Below are positions 24,315 to 31,737 of a DNA stretch of 64,000 nt, piece by piece. Every line of letters begins with the position of its first letter. Position 1 is the stretch's first letter. The position numbers and the translations under genes are program-made. The notes beneath the pieces were generated by a model that had not been told where the DNA came from, made no database searches, and saw only the letters and a list, made by a program, of their open reading frames with translations. The stretch is from JADCGM01 sp943370355 (lineage in GTDB: Bacteria; Pseudomonadota; Alphaproteobacteria; Sphingomonadales; Sphingomonadaceae): assembly GCA_943370355.1 (NCBI GenBank), contig CALRQP020000006.1:1-64000 (forward strand). The letters are read 5' to 3'.

Positions 24315-25678
24315 CCGCAACCGACGATCACGCCGTCACGGCCAACGCCCGCGTCATCGAAGGCGAGCTCGCGTGGCTGGGCGCGGTGATTGCGGCTCGC
24401 TTCGCGGCATTCGGTGGCGAGGGACCGGCAATCGCCGCCGACCTTCCGGCGCCCCCGGACCTCGCAGACCTCGACGGCCCCTATGAAAAGCTCATCCGCG
24501 ATCATGAGCTTGGGACCCCCGAACGGCTGGTGCTGGCGTTGGCGCTCGCGCCGCACCTTGCCCCGGCGCAATTCGACGCCTTCCTCCTCAACAATGAAGC
24601 CACCGGTCGGCGTTTCACCGAATTCGGCGGCTGGATCGGCCAATCGCACAGCGGGTTCCTGCCGACACTGGAAACCGCGATGTTCCTGCTGGCCGGCAGC
24701 GACACGGCACGGCGCATCGCGCTCGATCCGCTGTTCGGGCCGCAGTGCTCGCTGGTCCGCCAAGGCATCCTGCTGATCGAACAGCGCCACCCCGAAGAGC
24801 CACCGATGTCGCGCGCATTGCGGCTGTCGGCTCTGGGCCGGCATGCCTTGCTCCACGGCGGCGATTATTCGCCGGTTCCGGGGGGCGACTTTCCGGCGAC
24901 GCCGATCACGACCCTGCTGGACTGGGCAGATCTCGTTCTCGACTCGCAGACGCTCGAGCAAGTCGAAGAGATCGGGCAATGGATCACCCATTCGACGACG
25001 CTGATGCAAGACTGGGGGCTCGCCCGCCGATTGAAGCCCGGATATCGTTGCCTGTTCCACGGCAGTCCGGGCACCGGCAAGACGCTGACCGCCTGTCTGC
25101 TCGGCAAGCGTTTCGGCCGCCCCGTCTACCGCGTCGACATTTCGCGCCTGGTATCGAAATGGATCGGCGAGACCGAGAAGAACCTCGCGGCGCTGTTCGA
25201 TCAGGCCGAGGACCGCGACTGGATCCTGTTCTTCGACGAGGCCGACGCGCTATTCGGCAAACGCACCGAATCGCAGTCCGCGAACGACCGCGCGGCCAAT
25301 CAGCAAATCGCCTATCTGCTGCAGCGGCTTGAGGAGCATCCCGGACTGGCGATCCTTGCGACCAACCAGCTCTCCTGCGTCGACGAGGCCGTTGCGCAAC
25401 GGTTCCAGAACTCGATCTGCTTTCCGACCCCGGATGCCGCGGCGCGGCGCAGGCTCTGGGAGGAAAATTTCACCAACGCCTCCTTCGCGCTGGCCAGCGA
25501 TGTCGACTTCACGGCGATCGCTGAGGCGCACAAACTCGCCGGCGGCGCGATCATCAACGTGCTGCGGCACGCCTGCCTTAAGGCGGTTCAACGAAGCCCG
25601 GCCATTGTCGAGGCGCACGACCTTCTCGAGGGGATCAAGCGCGAATTGCGGGAGGAGGGGCGCTATGCCAATGGCTGA
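24308..25678 (+). CDS. AAA+ ATPase of contractile-injection-system type
   Basis: A 456-residue protein: an N-terminal region of about 200 residues (ERLVLALALAPHLAP, DPLFGPQCSLVRQGIL) followed by one AAA+ module with Walker A GSPGTGKT at 252-259, SKWIGETEKNL just after, Walker B ILFFDEAD at 306-313, and ATNQ as sensor 1. This layout, with an N-terminal winged-helix-like domain, matches the ATPase found in extracellular contractile injection system (eCIS) loci, like Afp15/Pvc15, thought to aid particle assembly. It is followed after 17 bases by a DUF4280 gene. No sheath, tube or baseplate gene is present, so the system is incomplete here. Confidence 0.82.
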   Translation: MVAATDDHAVTANARVIEGELAWLGAVIAARFAAFGGEGPAIAADLPAPPDLADLDGPYEKLIRDHELGTPERLVLALALAPHLAPAQFDAFLLNNEATGRRFTEFGGWIGQSHSGFLPTLETAMFLLAGSDTARRIALDPLFGPQCSLVRQGILLIEQRHPEEPPMSRALRLSALGRHALLHGGDYSPVPGGDFPATPITTLLDWADLVLDSQTLEQVEEIGQWITHSTTLMQDWGLARRLKPGYRCLFHGSPGTGKTLTACLLGKRFGRPVYRVDISRLVSKWIGETEKNLAALFDQAEDRDWILFFDEADALFGKRTESQSANDRAANQQIAYLLQRLEEHPGLAILATNQLSCVDEAVAQRFQNSICFPTPDAAARRRLWEENFTNASFALASDVDFTAIAEAHKLAGGAIINVLRHACLKAVQRSPAIVEAHDLLEGIKRELREEGRYANG

Positions 25679-25695
25679 GCGAGGCGGGACGAACC

Positions 25696-26088
25696 ATGTC
25701 GACGCCTGAGGTGACCGCCGGCGCGATGCTGCAATGCAGCTTCGGTGCCGTACCCGCGCCGCTCATGGTGTTGCCCGACAACCGGGTTACGGCCGGCGGT
25801 GCGCCCGCAGCGACGGTCATGGACAACAAGCCGCTGCTCAACATCCCGCCCTTCGGCATGTGCCAAAGCCTTGCGAACCCGCAAGTCGCAGCCCTGACCG
25901 CAGCCGCGCTCGGCGTTCTCACCCCCGCGCCCTGCATGCCCGTCATCCCGGCCCCGTGGGTGCCCGGCTCGCCGACGGTGACCATTGCCGATCTTCCTGC
26001 GCTGAACACCAGCTGCCAGCTGATGTGCGCCTGGGCCGGGGTGATCACGATCAGCGAGCCGGCGCAGATGACCGTGACCGTGCCCTGA
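25696..26088 (+). CDS. DUF4280 PAAR-like spike-tip protein
   Basis: A 130-residue DUF4280 protein with the family hallmarks in order: GAMLQCSFGAVPAPLMVLP, PPFGMCQSLANPQVAALTAAA, LTPAPCMPVIPAPWVPGSP and SCQLMCAWAGVITI, with conserved Cys, Gly and Pro at turns. DUF4280 proteins are PAAR-like caps placed at the tip of the spike of contractile injection systems or used as carriers for toxin domains. There is no C-terminal effector extension. It is co-oriented with the AAA+ gene behind GAGGCGGG. Its stop is 20 bases from the end of the truncated slipin gene. Confidence 0.85.
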   Translation: MSTPEVTAGAMLQCSFGAVPAPLMVLPDNRVTAGGAPAATVMDNKPLLNIPPFGMCQSLANPQVAALTAAALGVLTPAPCMPVIPAPWVPGSPTVTIADLPALNTSCQLMCAWAGVITISEPAQMTVTVP

Positions 26089-26107
26089 CGAGTGCGTGGG
26101 GCGGGAC

Positions 26108-26384
26108 CTAATCCGACTCCAGCGCCGGCCGCCCCGCTATCTTTTGCGCCGCATGCAACAGCTCAACCGGCAGCATCGCGATGATCGTGCTGTTATGCTC
26201 GACGCCGATTTCGGTGAGCGTTTGCAGCCGCCGCAGTTCCAGCGCGCCGGGCGAGCCGTCGAGCACGGCCGCGGCGTCGGCCAGTTTCTTCGATGCTTCC
26301 TGCTCGCCTTCCGCCTTGATGATGCGCGCGCGTTTCTCGCGGATCGCCTCGGCCTCGCGGGCGATCTCGCGCTGCGCGCAACGA
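26108..26384 (-). pseudogene. slipin (SPFH/band 7) C-terminal fragment, copy B
   Basis: About 92 codons encode the end of a slipin-like SPFH protein: REIAREAEAIREKRARIIKAEGEQEASKKLADAA and then LRRLQTLTEIGVEHNSTIIAMLPVELL, closing with a normal stop. The band 7 domain that should precede it is missing; upstream of about 26384 the sequence is unrelated. Full-length slipins are about 250 residues, so less than half remains. Confidence 0.75.
26117..26250. repeat. 134 bp direct repeat, partner of 24060-24193
   Basis: Slipin-derived sequence in the same orientation as copy A, about 92 percent identical by hand count. The two copies bracket the truncated tail, the AAA+ ATPase and the DUF4280 gene. 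Confidence 0.8.
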
Positions 26385-26410
26385 AGTTGGCAACGTGCCC
26401 CCGGAAGCAC

Positions 26411-26849
26411 ACTTTTAGCTTGACATTTCCAACCATATCGGTTAGTGCGTCAATGGTCCGGGCGTGGCCACGGTCGGACGGACACGCTTCCGTCGCTGCA
26501 AGGCCCCGGAAGCAGGACCGGCGCGGAATCGTTCGGGGTTAGCCGAAGCTTCGCGTCATACGACCCGTCTGGATTTGCCTGCGACAGAGCGTCCACCTGC
26601 TCCGCTGAAAGGGACGCCGGGCCAGCCAGACCACCCAAAGCCTCGGTGCGGCTTAATATACCACGTCAGTCACCGAGCGCCCGAGCGTCCAGCAGAAGGA
26701 CGCGCCGGTCCCCGTTGTCTCTCACCCGGCTGCCAGAGGCAGACCGGGCTATCCGGCTGCCCGGTTCAGGGCCGCCGGCGATCTAAACCGCCCCTTAACC
26801 CTTCCGCTCTACCTCTGCGGGCATTGGAACTCGCCGTTGGGGGCACAGC
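26411..26849. other. gap of about 440 bases without a supported gene
   Basis: The stretch separates the slipin fragment from the TbpB-like lipoprotein gene. A minus-strand frame at 26450-26638 (SAEQVDALSQANPDGSYDAK) reads somewhat like protein but has no family I recognise and no clear ribosome binding site, so it may be another gene fragment. Confidence 0.4.
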
Positions 26850-28103
26850 GTGATGTCGAAACTGTTTCTTTCCCTGCCAGCTTTCGTGCTGCTCGCCGCT
26901 TGTGGTGGCGGGGGTGGTGCCGGACCGCAGACGATCACCGGTGCCACGGTCGGCGCGACCGGGCTTGGCAGTTCGGGCCTCGGTGGCACCGGCGGAACGA
27001 CCAGCTCGACGCCCGCGCACACCTTCGTCGCGCCGACCATCGCCAAGACCTACAATGCCATCTCGGCGCTGCAGGCGTTCAACTACAAGGTCGACGACAC
27101 CGACTCGAAGCAGCAATATGCCCAGCTCTACACCGGCAATGCCTCGAATGTGCGCAGTCCGACGACGACGATCGCCTATGATCCGCGCGACGCGATCTTC
27201 ACGCTGACCATCGCCGACACCGCCGCCAACATCTCCAATACCGTACGCTTTCAGGATCCGGCGCACCGCACCGATTTTGCCGGTGCCGTCACGCCGGGCT
27301 TCGGCACGCCCAACCTGACCGCCGACAATGTCCTCTATCTGGAGGTCGGCTCGGGAAGCGGTCCGCTGACCGGCGGCAGCAACACCCGGCTGACCGATCT
27401 GGCGACCGGCGCGGCGGCACCGGCCAATGCCGATTCTTCGGGCTTCTTCTACCAGAAGCCCGGGGCCAACACCAAATATGTGACCTTCGCGGGCTATGTC
27501 CGCAACAAGGTCGATATCGTCAAAATCACGCCGACCGGCAGTCCGTCCTACAATGAGACGAGCTACAAGCTCGAGCGCGGCGTCTTCGTTTACGGCGAGC
27601 AGACCGCGCGCGCCGATGTACCGATCTCCGGCAGTGGCACCTACACCGGCACCTTCCTCGCGACGATGATCGACAATCCGACCATCGACGGCATCGTCGC
27701 GACACCGCAGCCCAGCTATTATCAGTGGATCGCCGGCTCGAGCTCGGTCGCGGTCAATTTCGGTACGGGTGCACTGACCGTCGCGCTGACCGGCACCACC
27801 GGCGCGCCGTTCAAGGACAATCACACCTTCGGCACCACCGTCGTCCCGAGCGGCGCGGCGTTCACCGCAGCCGGCAGGGGCCAGATCGATCTCGTCGGCA
27901 CCGGCGGCTTCACCGGCACCTTCCAGTCGGCCGGCTTCACCTGGGCCGGCGGCGGCAGCCAGACTTTGACGATCGCGGGCAGCTCGATCGACGGCGCCTT
28001 CTACGGGCCCAATGCCGCCGAACTCGGCGCGGCGCTGCGCATCGTCGGCGGCACGCCCGATCAGCGAGTCGACATCCTCGGAGCGATCACGGGCGCGCGG
28101 TAG
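26850..28103 (+). CDS. TbpB-like surface lipoprotein, cargo of Slam
   Basis: A 417-residue lipoprotein (lipobox LLAACGGGGG) with a Gly/Ser/Thr linker (residues 20-55) and then beta-rich lobes. The C-terminal barrel has the signature of transferrin-binding-protein-like solute-binding lipoproteins: GRGQIDLVGTGGFTGTFQSA, then SIDGAFYGPNAAELGAAL. In this family the lipoprotein is flipped to the cell surface by a Slam protein and binds a metal carrier, heme or another ligand. The gene for the Slam follows 23 bases downstream. The ligand is unknown; no TonB receptor is adjacent. Confidence 0.85.
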   Translation: MMSKLFLSLPAFVLLAACGGGGGAGPQTITGATVGATGLGSSGLGGTGGTTSSTPAHTFVAPTIAKTYNAISALQAFNYKVDDTDSKQQYAQLYTGNASNVRSPTTTIAYDPRDAIFTLTIADTAANISNTVRFQDPAHRTDFAGAVTPGFGTPNLTADNVLYLEVGSGSGPLTGGSNTRLTDLATGAAAPANADSSGFFYQKPGANTKYVTFAGYVRNKVDIVKITPTGSPSYNETSYKLERGVFVYGEQTARADVPISGSGTYTGTFLATMIDNPTIDGIVATPQPSYYQWIAGSSSVAVNFGTGALTVALTGTTGAPFKDNHTFGTTVVPSGAAFTAAGRGQIDLVGTGGFTGTFQSAGFTWAGGGSQTLTIAGSSIDGAFYGPNAAELGAALRIVGGTPDQRVDILGAITGAR

Positions 28104-28126
28104 GGGCCGGACGCGGGATCGCCGCC

Positions 28127-29491
28127 ATGCCGATGACACCCCGCCAGCTGCTCGCCGTGAGCGCGGCGCTTGCCGTGCTCGCCGCCGCAGCGCCGCCCCC
28201 GGCCGCCCCGCCGGAATGCGCCGACGGCTACTGCAAGCTGAAGATGACCGCGCCCGAACTGCTGCGCGCCTCGGAGCAGCTCGTGCTCGCCAAACGCTAT
28301 GACGAGGTGCGGCCGATGCTGGCAGCACTCGAACATGCGCCCGAGCTCGCGATGGAGCGGCAATTCCTCGAAGGCTATGTCGCGTCCGAAACCGGCGACC
28401 TGCCCGTCGCGGTCAAGAAATTCCGCGCCGTCCTCGCGATGCAGCCCGGCATGACCCGCGCCCGCCTCGAACTCGCCCGCGCCTTGCTGATGCAGGGCAA
28501 GGACAAGGCCGCCGACTATCACTTCCGCCTCGCCGAGCAGGACGGTGCGCTGCCCGAGGAGGTACGCCGCACCATCTACGCATCGCGCGGCATCATCCGC
28601 GACCGCAAGACCTGGGACCTGAGCGTCGACATCGGCCTCGCGCCCGATACCAACATCAACAATGCGACCTCGGACCGGACCGTCGACGTGCTGTTCGGCA
28701 ACACCACACTGCCGCTGACGCTCGACCAGAACGCCCGCCGCACCACCGGCCTGGGGCAGACCGCGAGCCTCTCAGGCAGCGTCCGGCTGCGCCTGTCGGA
28801 CGGCCTCGCCGTCGTCGTCGATGCCGACGGCAATGCGGTCAATTACAACGGCACCGCCGCCGACGACATTTCCTCGCTCATCGCCGCCGGGCCCGAACTG
28901 ACCTTCCATAACGGCGTGCGCGTCGTCGTGCAGGCGCTCGGCAGCCAGCGCTGGTATGGCGGGAAAGTCGCCTCGCGCGGCATCGGCGGCCGTGCCAATG
29001 TCACCGCCAATCTCGGCGAAGGCTCGCGCGTCGCGCTGCAACTCGACGCCCGCCACGTCAATTCGGGCTTCAACGCGAGCTATGACGGCATGCAATATGG
29101 CGCGTTCCTGTCCTACGAACGCGTGCTCGACAAGGCGCTCGTCGCCAGCCTCACCGGCTTCGTCCGCCGTGAGCCGCTGCGCGCCAAGGCCTATTCCAAC
29201 ACCGAATATGGCGTGATCGCCGGCGTCGGCGGCGAGCTGCCCTGGGGCATCAACGCCGGCCTGTCGGCGCAGGCGAGCCGCGCGACCTTCGACGCCGCGC
29301 AGCCTGCCCTGTCACCCGATCCGCGCCGCGACTGGCGGCTGCAGGGCCGGCTCTATGCCGGTGCCCGCAATGTCCGCGTCCTCGGTTTCTCGCCGTCGAT
29401 GACCTACACCTATTCGACGACGCGCTCGAACTACGCGCTCTACAAATATGACCGCCACCGCGTCGAGATGACGCTCGCGCGCTTCTTCTAG
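28127..29491 (+). CDS. Slam-type outer-membrane lipoprotein exporter (type XI secretion)
   Basis: A 454-residue protein with a signal peptide, a TPR-like domain at about residues 40-160 (APELLRASEQLVLAKRYDEV, GDLPVAVKKFRAVLAMQPG) and a C-terminal DUF560 beta-barrel of some 280 residues ending in the outer-membrane motif RHRVEMTLARFF. Slam proteins move TbpB-like lipoproteins across the outer membrane. Direct pairing with a TbpB-like gene supports this function. Start at 28127, with an alternative ATG two codons later; GGGA lies 9 bases upstream. Confidence 0.88.
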   Translation: MPMTPRQLLAVSAALAVLAAAAPPPAAPPECADGYCKLKMTAPELLRASEQLVLAKRYDEVRPMLAALEHAPELAMERQFLEGYVASETGDLPVAVKKFRAVLAMQPGMTRARLELARALLMQGKDKAADYHFRLAEQDGALPEEVRRTIYASRGIIRDRKTWDLSVDIGLAPDTNINNATSDRTVDVLFGNTTLPLTLDQNARRTTGLGQTASLSGSVRLRLSDGLAVVVDADGNAVNYNGTAADDISSLIAAGPELTFHNGVRVVVQALGSQRWYGGKVASRGIGGRANVTANLGEGSRVALQLDARHVNSGFNASYDGMQYGAFLSYERVLDKALVASLTGFVRREPLRAKAYSNTEYGVIAGVGGELPWGINAGLSAQASRATFDAAQPALSPDPRRDWRLQGRLYAGARNVRVLGFSPSMTYTYSTTRSNYALYKYDRHRVEMTLARFF

Positions 29492-30183
29492 GAGCAGCGC
29501 GCCGAGCCGCTGCCCATCTTCGACACCGTGCATTTCGCGCCGCCGGTCACCACGACATCGCCCGATCCCATGATCGACACCTTAGCGGTCTGGCTCGCAT
29601 GCGCGGTCACGTCGCCCGACCCGGCAATGCTGACCTTCAGCGTCTCGCAGGCGAGGTTCGGCACCGCGACGCTGCCCGAGCCCGCGATCGACACATCGGC
29701 CGCCGCGCACTTGCCCGCAGCATTGATCCCGCCCGATCCCGCAATGTTGAAATCGGCCGTGCCGGTGCTCAGCGAGGCGATCGCCAGCGTTCCCGACCCG
29801 GCGACGCTGCCCGAGAAATCCCGCGCGGTCGCCTTGTCGACACTCACGTCGCCCGAACCCGCCAGCGACACGCCGCGGATCGACGGCATCGTCACGAACA
29901 CGCGGATCTTGCCGGTGCGCTTCCAGCCCCAGTTCCAGCCATGCGACTTGCTGCCGATCTCGAGCCGGCCGCCATTCACCTCGACCTTCATATGGTCGAG
30001 ATCCTCGGTCGCGCCCTCGGCACGGACCGAAGCCGTCTTGCCGGTCATGATCGTGACATCCCACGGTCCCGCCGATTCGACGCGGTCGAAGCCGCTCGCC
30101 GGAAAGCTACGGGTCTCGGCGTGGACAGCGGTCGCGCCCAGCGCGACGGCGGCGGTGAACAGGGTGGTGCGGAGCAACGACAT
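29488..30183 (-). CDS. GIN-domain (DUF2807) exported protein
   Basis: A 231-residue protein with a signal peptide (ending VHAE) and a GIN/DUF2807 auto-transporter-like beta-solenoid. From residue 105 it repeats SLAGSGDVSV, SVAGSGTLAI, NIAGSGGIN, SIAGSGSVAV, SIAGSGDVTA and SIMGSGDVVV at roughly 20-residue spacing, one GSG per coil. The family is envelope-associated, but its biochemical role is not settled. It is convergent with the Slam gene, overlapping by 4 bases, and has its own GGGAG site. Confidence 0.85.
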   Translation of the reverse strand: MSLLRTTLFTAAVALGATAVHAETRSFPASGFDRVESAGPWDVTIMTGKTASVRAEGATEDLDHMKVEVNGGRLEIGSKSHGWNWGWKRTGKIRVFVTMPSIRGVSLAGSGDVSVDKATARDFSGSVAGSGTLAIASLSTGTADFNIAGSGGINAAGKCAAADVSIAGSGSVAVPNLACETLKVSIAGSGDVTAHASQTAKVSIMGSGDVVVTGGAKCTVSKMGSGSARCS

Positions 30184-30283
30184 GCCAAATCTCCCTTGGG
30201 CTGTATTGCCACACTAATACACGAACGCATGCCGCTGTCGAGATGCTTGTGCTAGGAGCCTGCACAAACGGCAGGAGATGGTC

Positions 30284-30535
30284 ATGCGACTCTGGAATTA
30301 TGCAGCAGCAGCGGCGCTCGGCGCCGCTGCTTTGGGCCTCGCCCAGCTCGGCGGGCAGGCCCGCGCGCAAAGTGCGTTGCCGAGCGCGGTGCAGGTCGCC
30401 ACGACGACCGTCGGTGCCACCAGTCATGCGTGGATCGTCGATCCCGGCACACGCCAGATCATTTTCTGCCGCGCCGACAACGCATCGCTGCGCGAATGTC
30501 ACGCGATGGCAATGCCCGACGCGGCGCGGCGCTGA
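30284..30535 (+). CDS. small exported hypothetical protein
   Basis: An 83-residue protein with a clean signal peptide (cleavage expected after ARAQS, about residue 29) and a mature part of about 54 residues with a Cys pair (IIFCRAD, RECHAM) that might form a disulfide in the periplasm. ATG 30284 follows AGGAG at 6 bases; an ATG six bases earlier overlaps that site. The stop overlaps the prmA start (TGATG), so it is co-translated with prmA. Confidence 0.65.
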   Translation: MRLWNYAAAAALGAAALGLAQLGGQARAQSALPSAVQVATTTVGATSHAWIVDPGTRQIIFCRADNASLRECHAMAMPDAARR

Positions 30536-31440
30536 TGCCGGGCTCCTGGAAGGTCAGTTTTCCCTGTACCCGCGCCGAGGGCGAGGCGTTCGGCGGCGAC
30601 ATCCCGGCCTTGGCGGCGCTCGACGAGCCGCCCGTCGTCATCGCCACCGAACCCGATGAGGACCGCCCCGACGACTGGCGCATCGACGCCTATATGCCGG
30701 GCGAACCCGACGCGGCGATCATCGACCTGCTGCTGGCGCTCGCGCCCTCGGCCTCGCGCGACCGGCTGACGATCGAACAGCTGGAAGACGAGGATTGGGT
30801 GACGATCAGCCAGGCCGGTCTCGAACCCGTCAGCGCCGGCCGTTTCCATGTCTTTACCGAAGCCCATCCCGGCCAGCCCGCACGCGGCCAGATCCCACTG
30901 CGCATCGAAGCGGGCCAGGCGTTCGGCACCGGCCATCATGCGACAACAGCTGGCTGCCTTGCCGCGATCGACACGCTGGCAGCCGATGGGCGCAGCTTCA
31001 CCAACGCACTCGACCTCGGCACCGGCACCGGCCTGCTCGCGCTGGCCATCGTCAAAACCTGGCCAGCGGCGCATGTCATCGCCAGCGACATCGATCCGAT
31101 CTCGATCGACGTCACCGCGGAAAATGTCGAAGTAAATGGCGAGACCGTCGGCGAGGCGGCGGGTCAAATCGCCCTCACCGTCGCCGACGGTATGGCGCAC
31201 CCGGCGCTCAGCGCCCGCGCGCCCTATGATTTGATTGCCGCGAACATCCTCGCCGGCCCGCTGATCGCGATGGCGGCAGACATATCGGCGGCGCTGGCCC
31301 CGAAGGGAATACTCTTACTCGCCGGCCTGCTGTCGTCGCAGGCCGACGCGGTTGCGGCGGCCTATGCGACCGCCGGATGTAAAGTCACCGCCCGGCGCGG
31401 CACCGGCGATTGGCCGACGCTCGTGCTGGAACAGACCTAG
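30535..31440 (+). CDS. prmA: ribosomal protein L11 methyltransferase
   Basis: A 301-residue PrmA: an N-terminal substrate-recognition domain, then GTGHHATTAGCL (about residue 137), SAM motif I LDLGTGTGLLALAI and the NPPY-like ANILAGPLIAM. It trimethylates ribosomal protein L11 on lysines and the N-terminus. The start overlaps the stop of the preceding small exported protein gene. Confidence 0.92.
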   Translation: MPGSWKVSFPCTRAEGEAFGGDIPALAALDEPPVVIATEPDEDRPDDWRIDAYMPGEPDAAIIDLLLALAPSASRDRLTIEQLEDEDWVTISQAGLEPVSAGRFHVFTEAHPGQPARGQIPLRIEAGQAFGTGHHATTAGCLAAIDTLAADGRSFTNALDLGTGTGLLALAIVKTWPAAHVIASDIDPISIDVTAENVEVNGETVGEAAGQIALTVADGMAHPALSARAPYDLIAANILAGPLIAMAADISAALAPKGILLLAGLLSSQADAVAAAYATAGCKVTARRGTGDWPTLVLEQT

Positions 31441-31589
31441 GGACGCCAGGCGTGGAACAGCCGTGCGTCGGCCGGAGCCGCGAAAAACGGCGACACGGTG
31501 CGCGACGCAGCGCGGAATGCGCGAACGGCAACCGGAGCCTGAACGCGAACGGCTTCGGCAGCCGTCAGATTCGAAACATGGGGAGCCAT
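31437..31589 (-). CDS. 50-residue small protein
   Basis: A short frame, MAPHVSNLTAAEAVRVQAP to ARLFHAWRP, preceded by a strong AAGGAG 9 bases before the ATG. It is basic, with no signal peptide and an alternation of Val, Ala and Arg compatible with one amphipathic helix. Its stop overlaps the prmA stop from the opposite strand. Codon use resembles neighbouring genes. The ribosome binding site is the chief evidence. Confidence 0.5.
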   Translation of the reverse strand: MAPHVSNLTAAEAVRVQAPVAVRAFRAASRTVSPFFAAPADARLFHAWRP

Positions 31590-31737
31590 CGCTCTTCTCC
31601 TTTTCTGGCCGCTACGCCAACCGCAGCGGTGAGAGCGATATATCTGCTGCAATGCAATATGAGCAGTCATTCAGGTTCGCGGGGAGCCATGCGCTGAGCG
31701 CATGGCAGCAAGGAAATAGCAAGGACTTGCGAAACGC

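Noticed and set aside
24060..24320. Genuine slipin-DUF4304 fusion protein
   Set aside because: The slipin part is a fragment shared with a direct repeat 2 kb away, and the DUF4304 domain has its own start.
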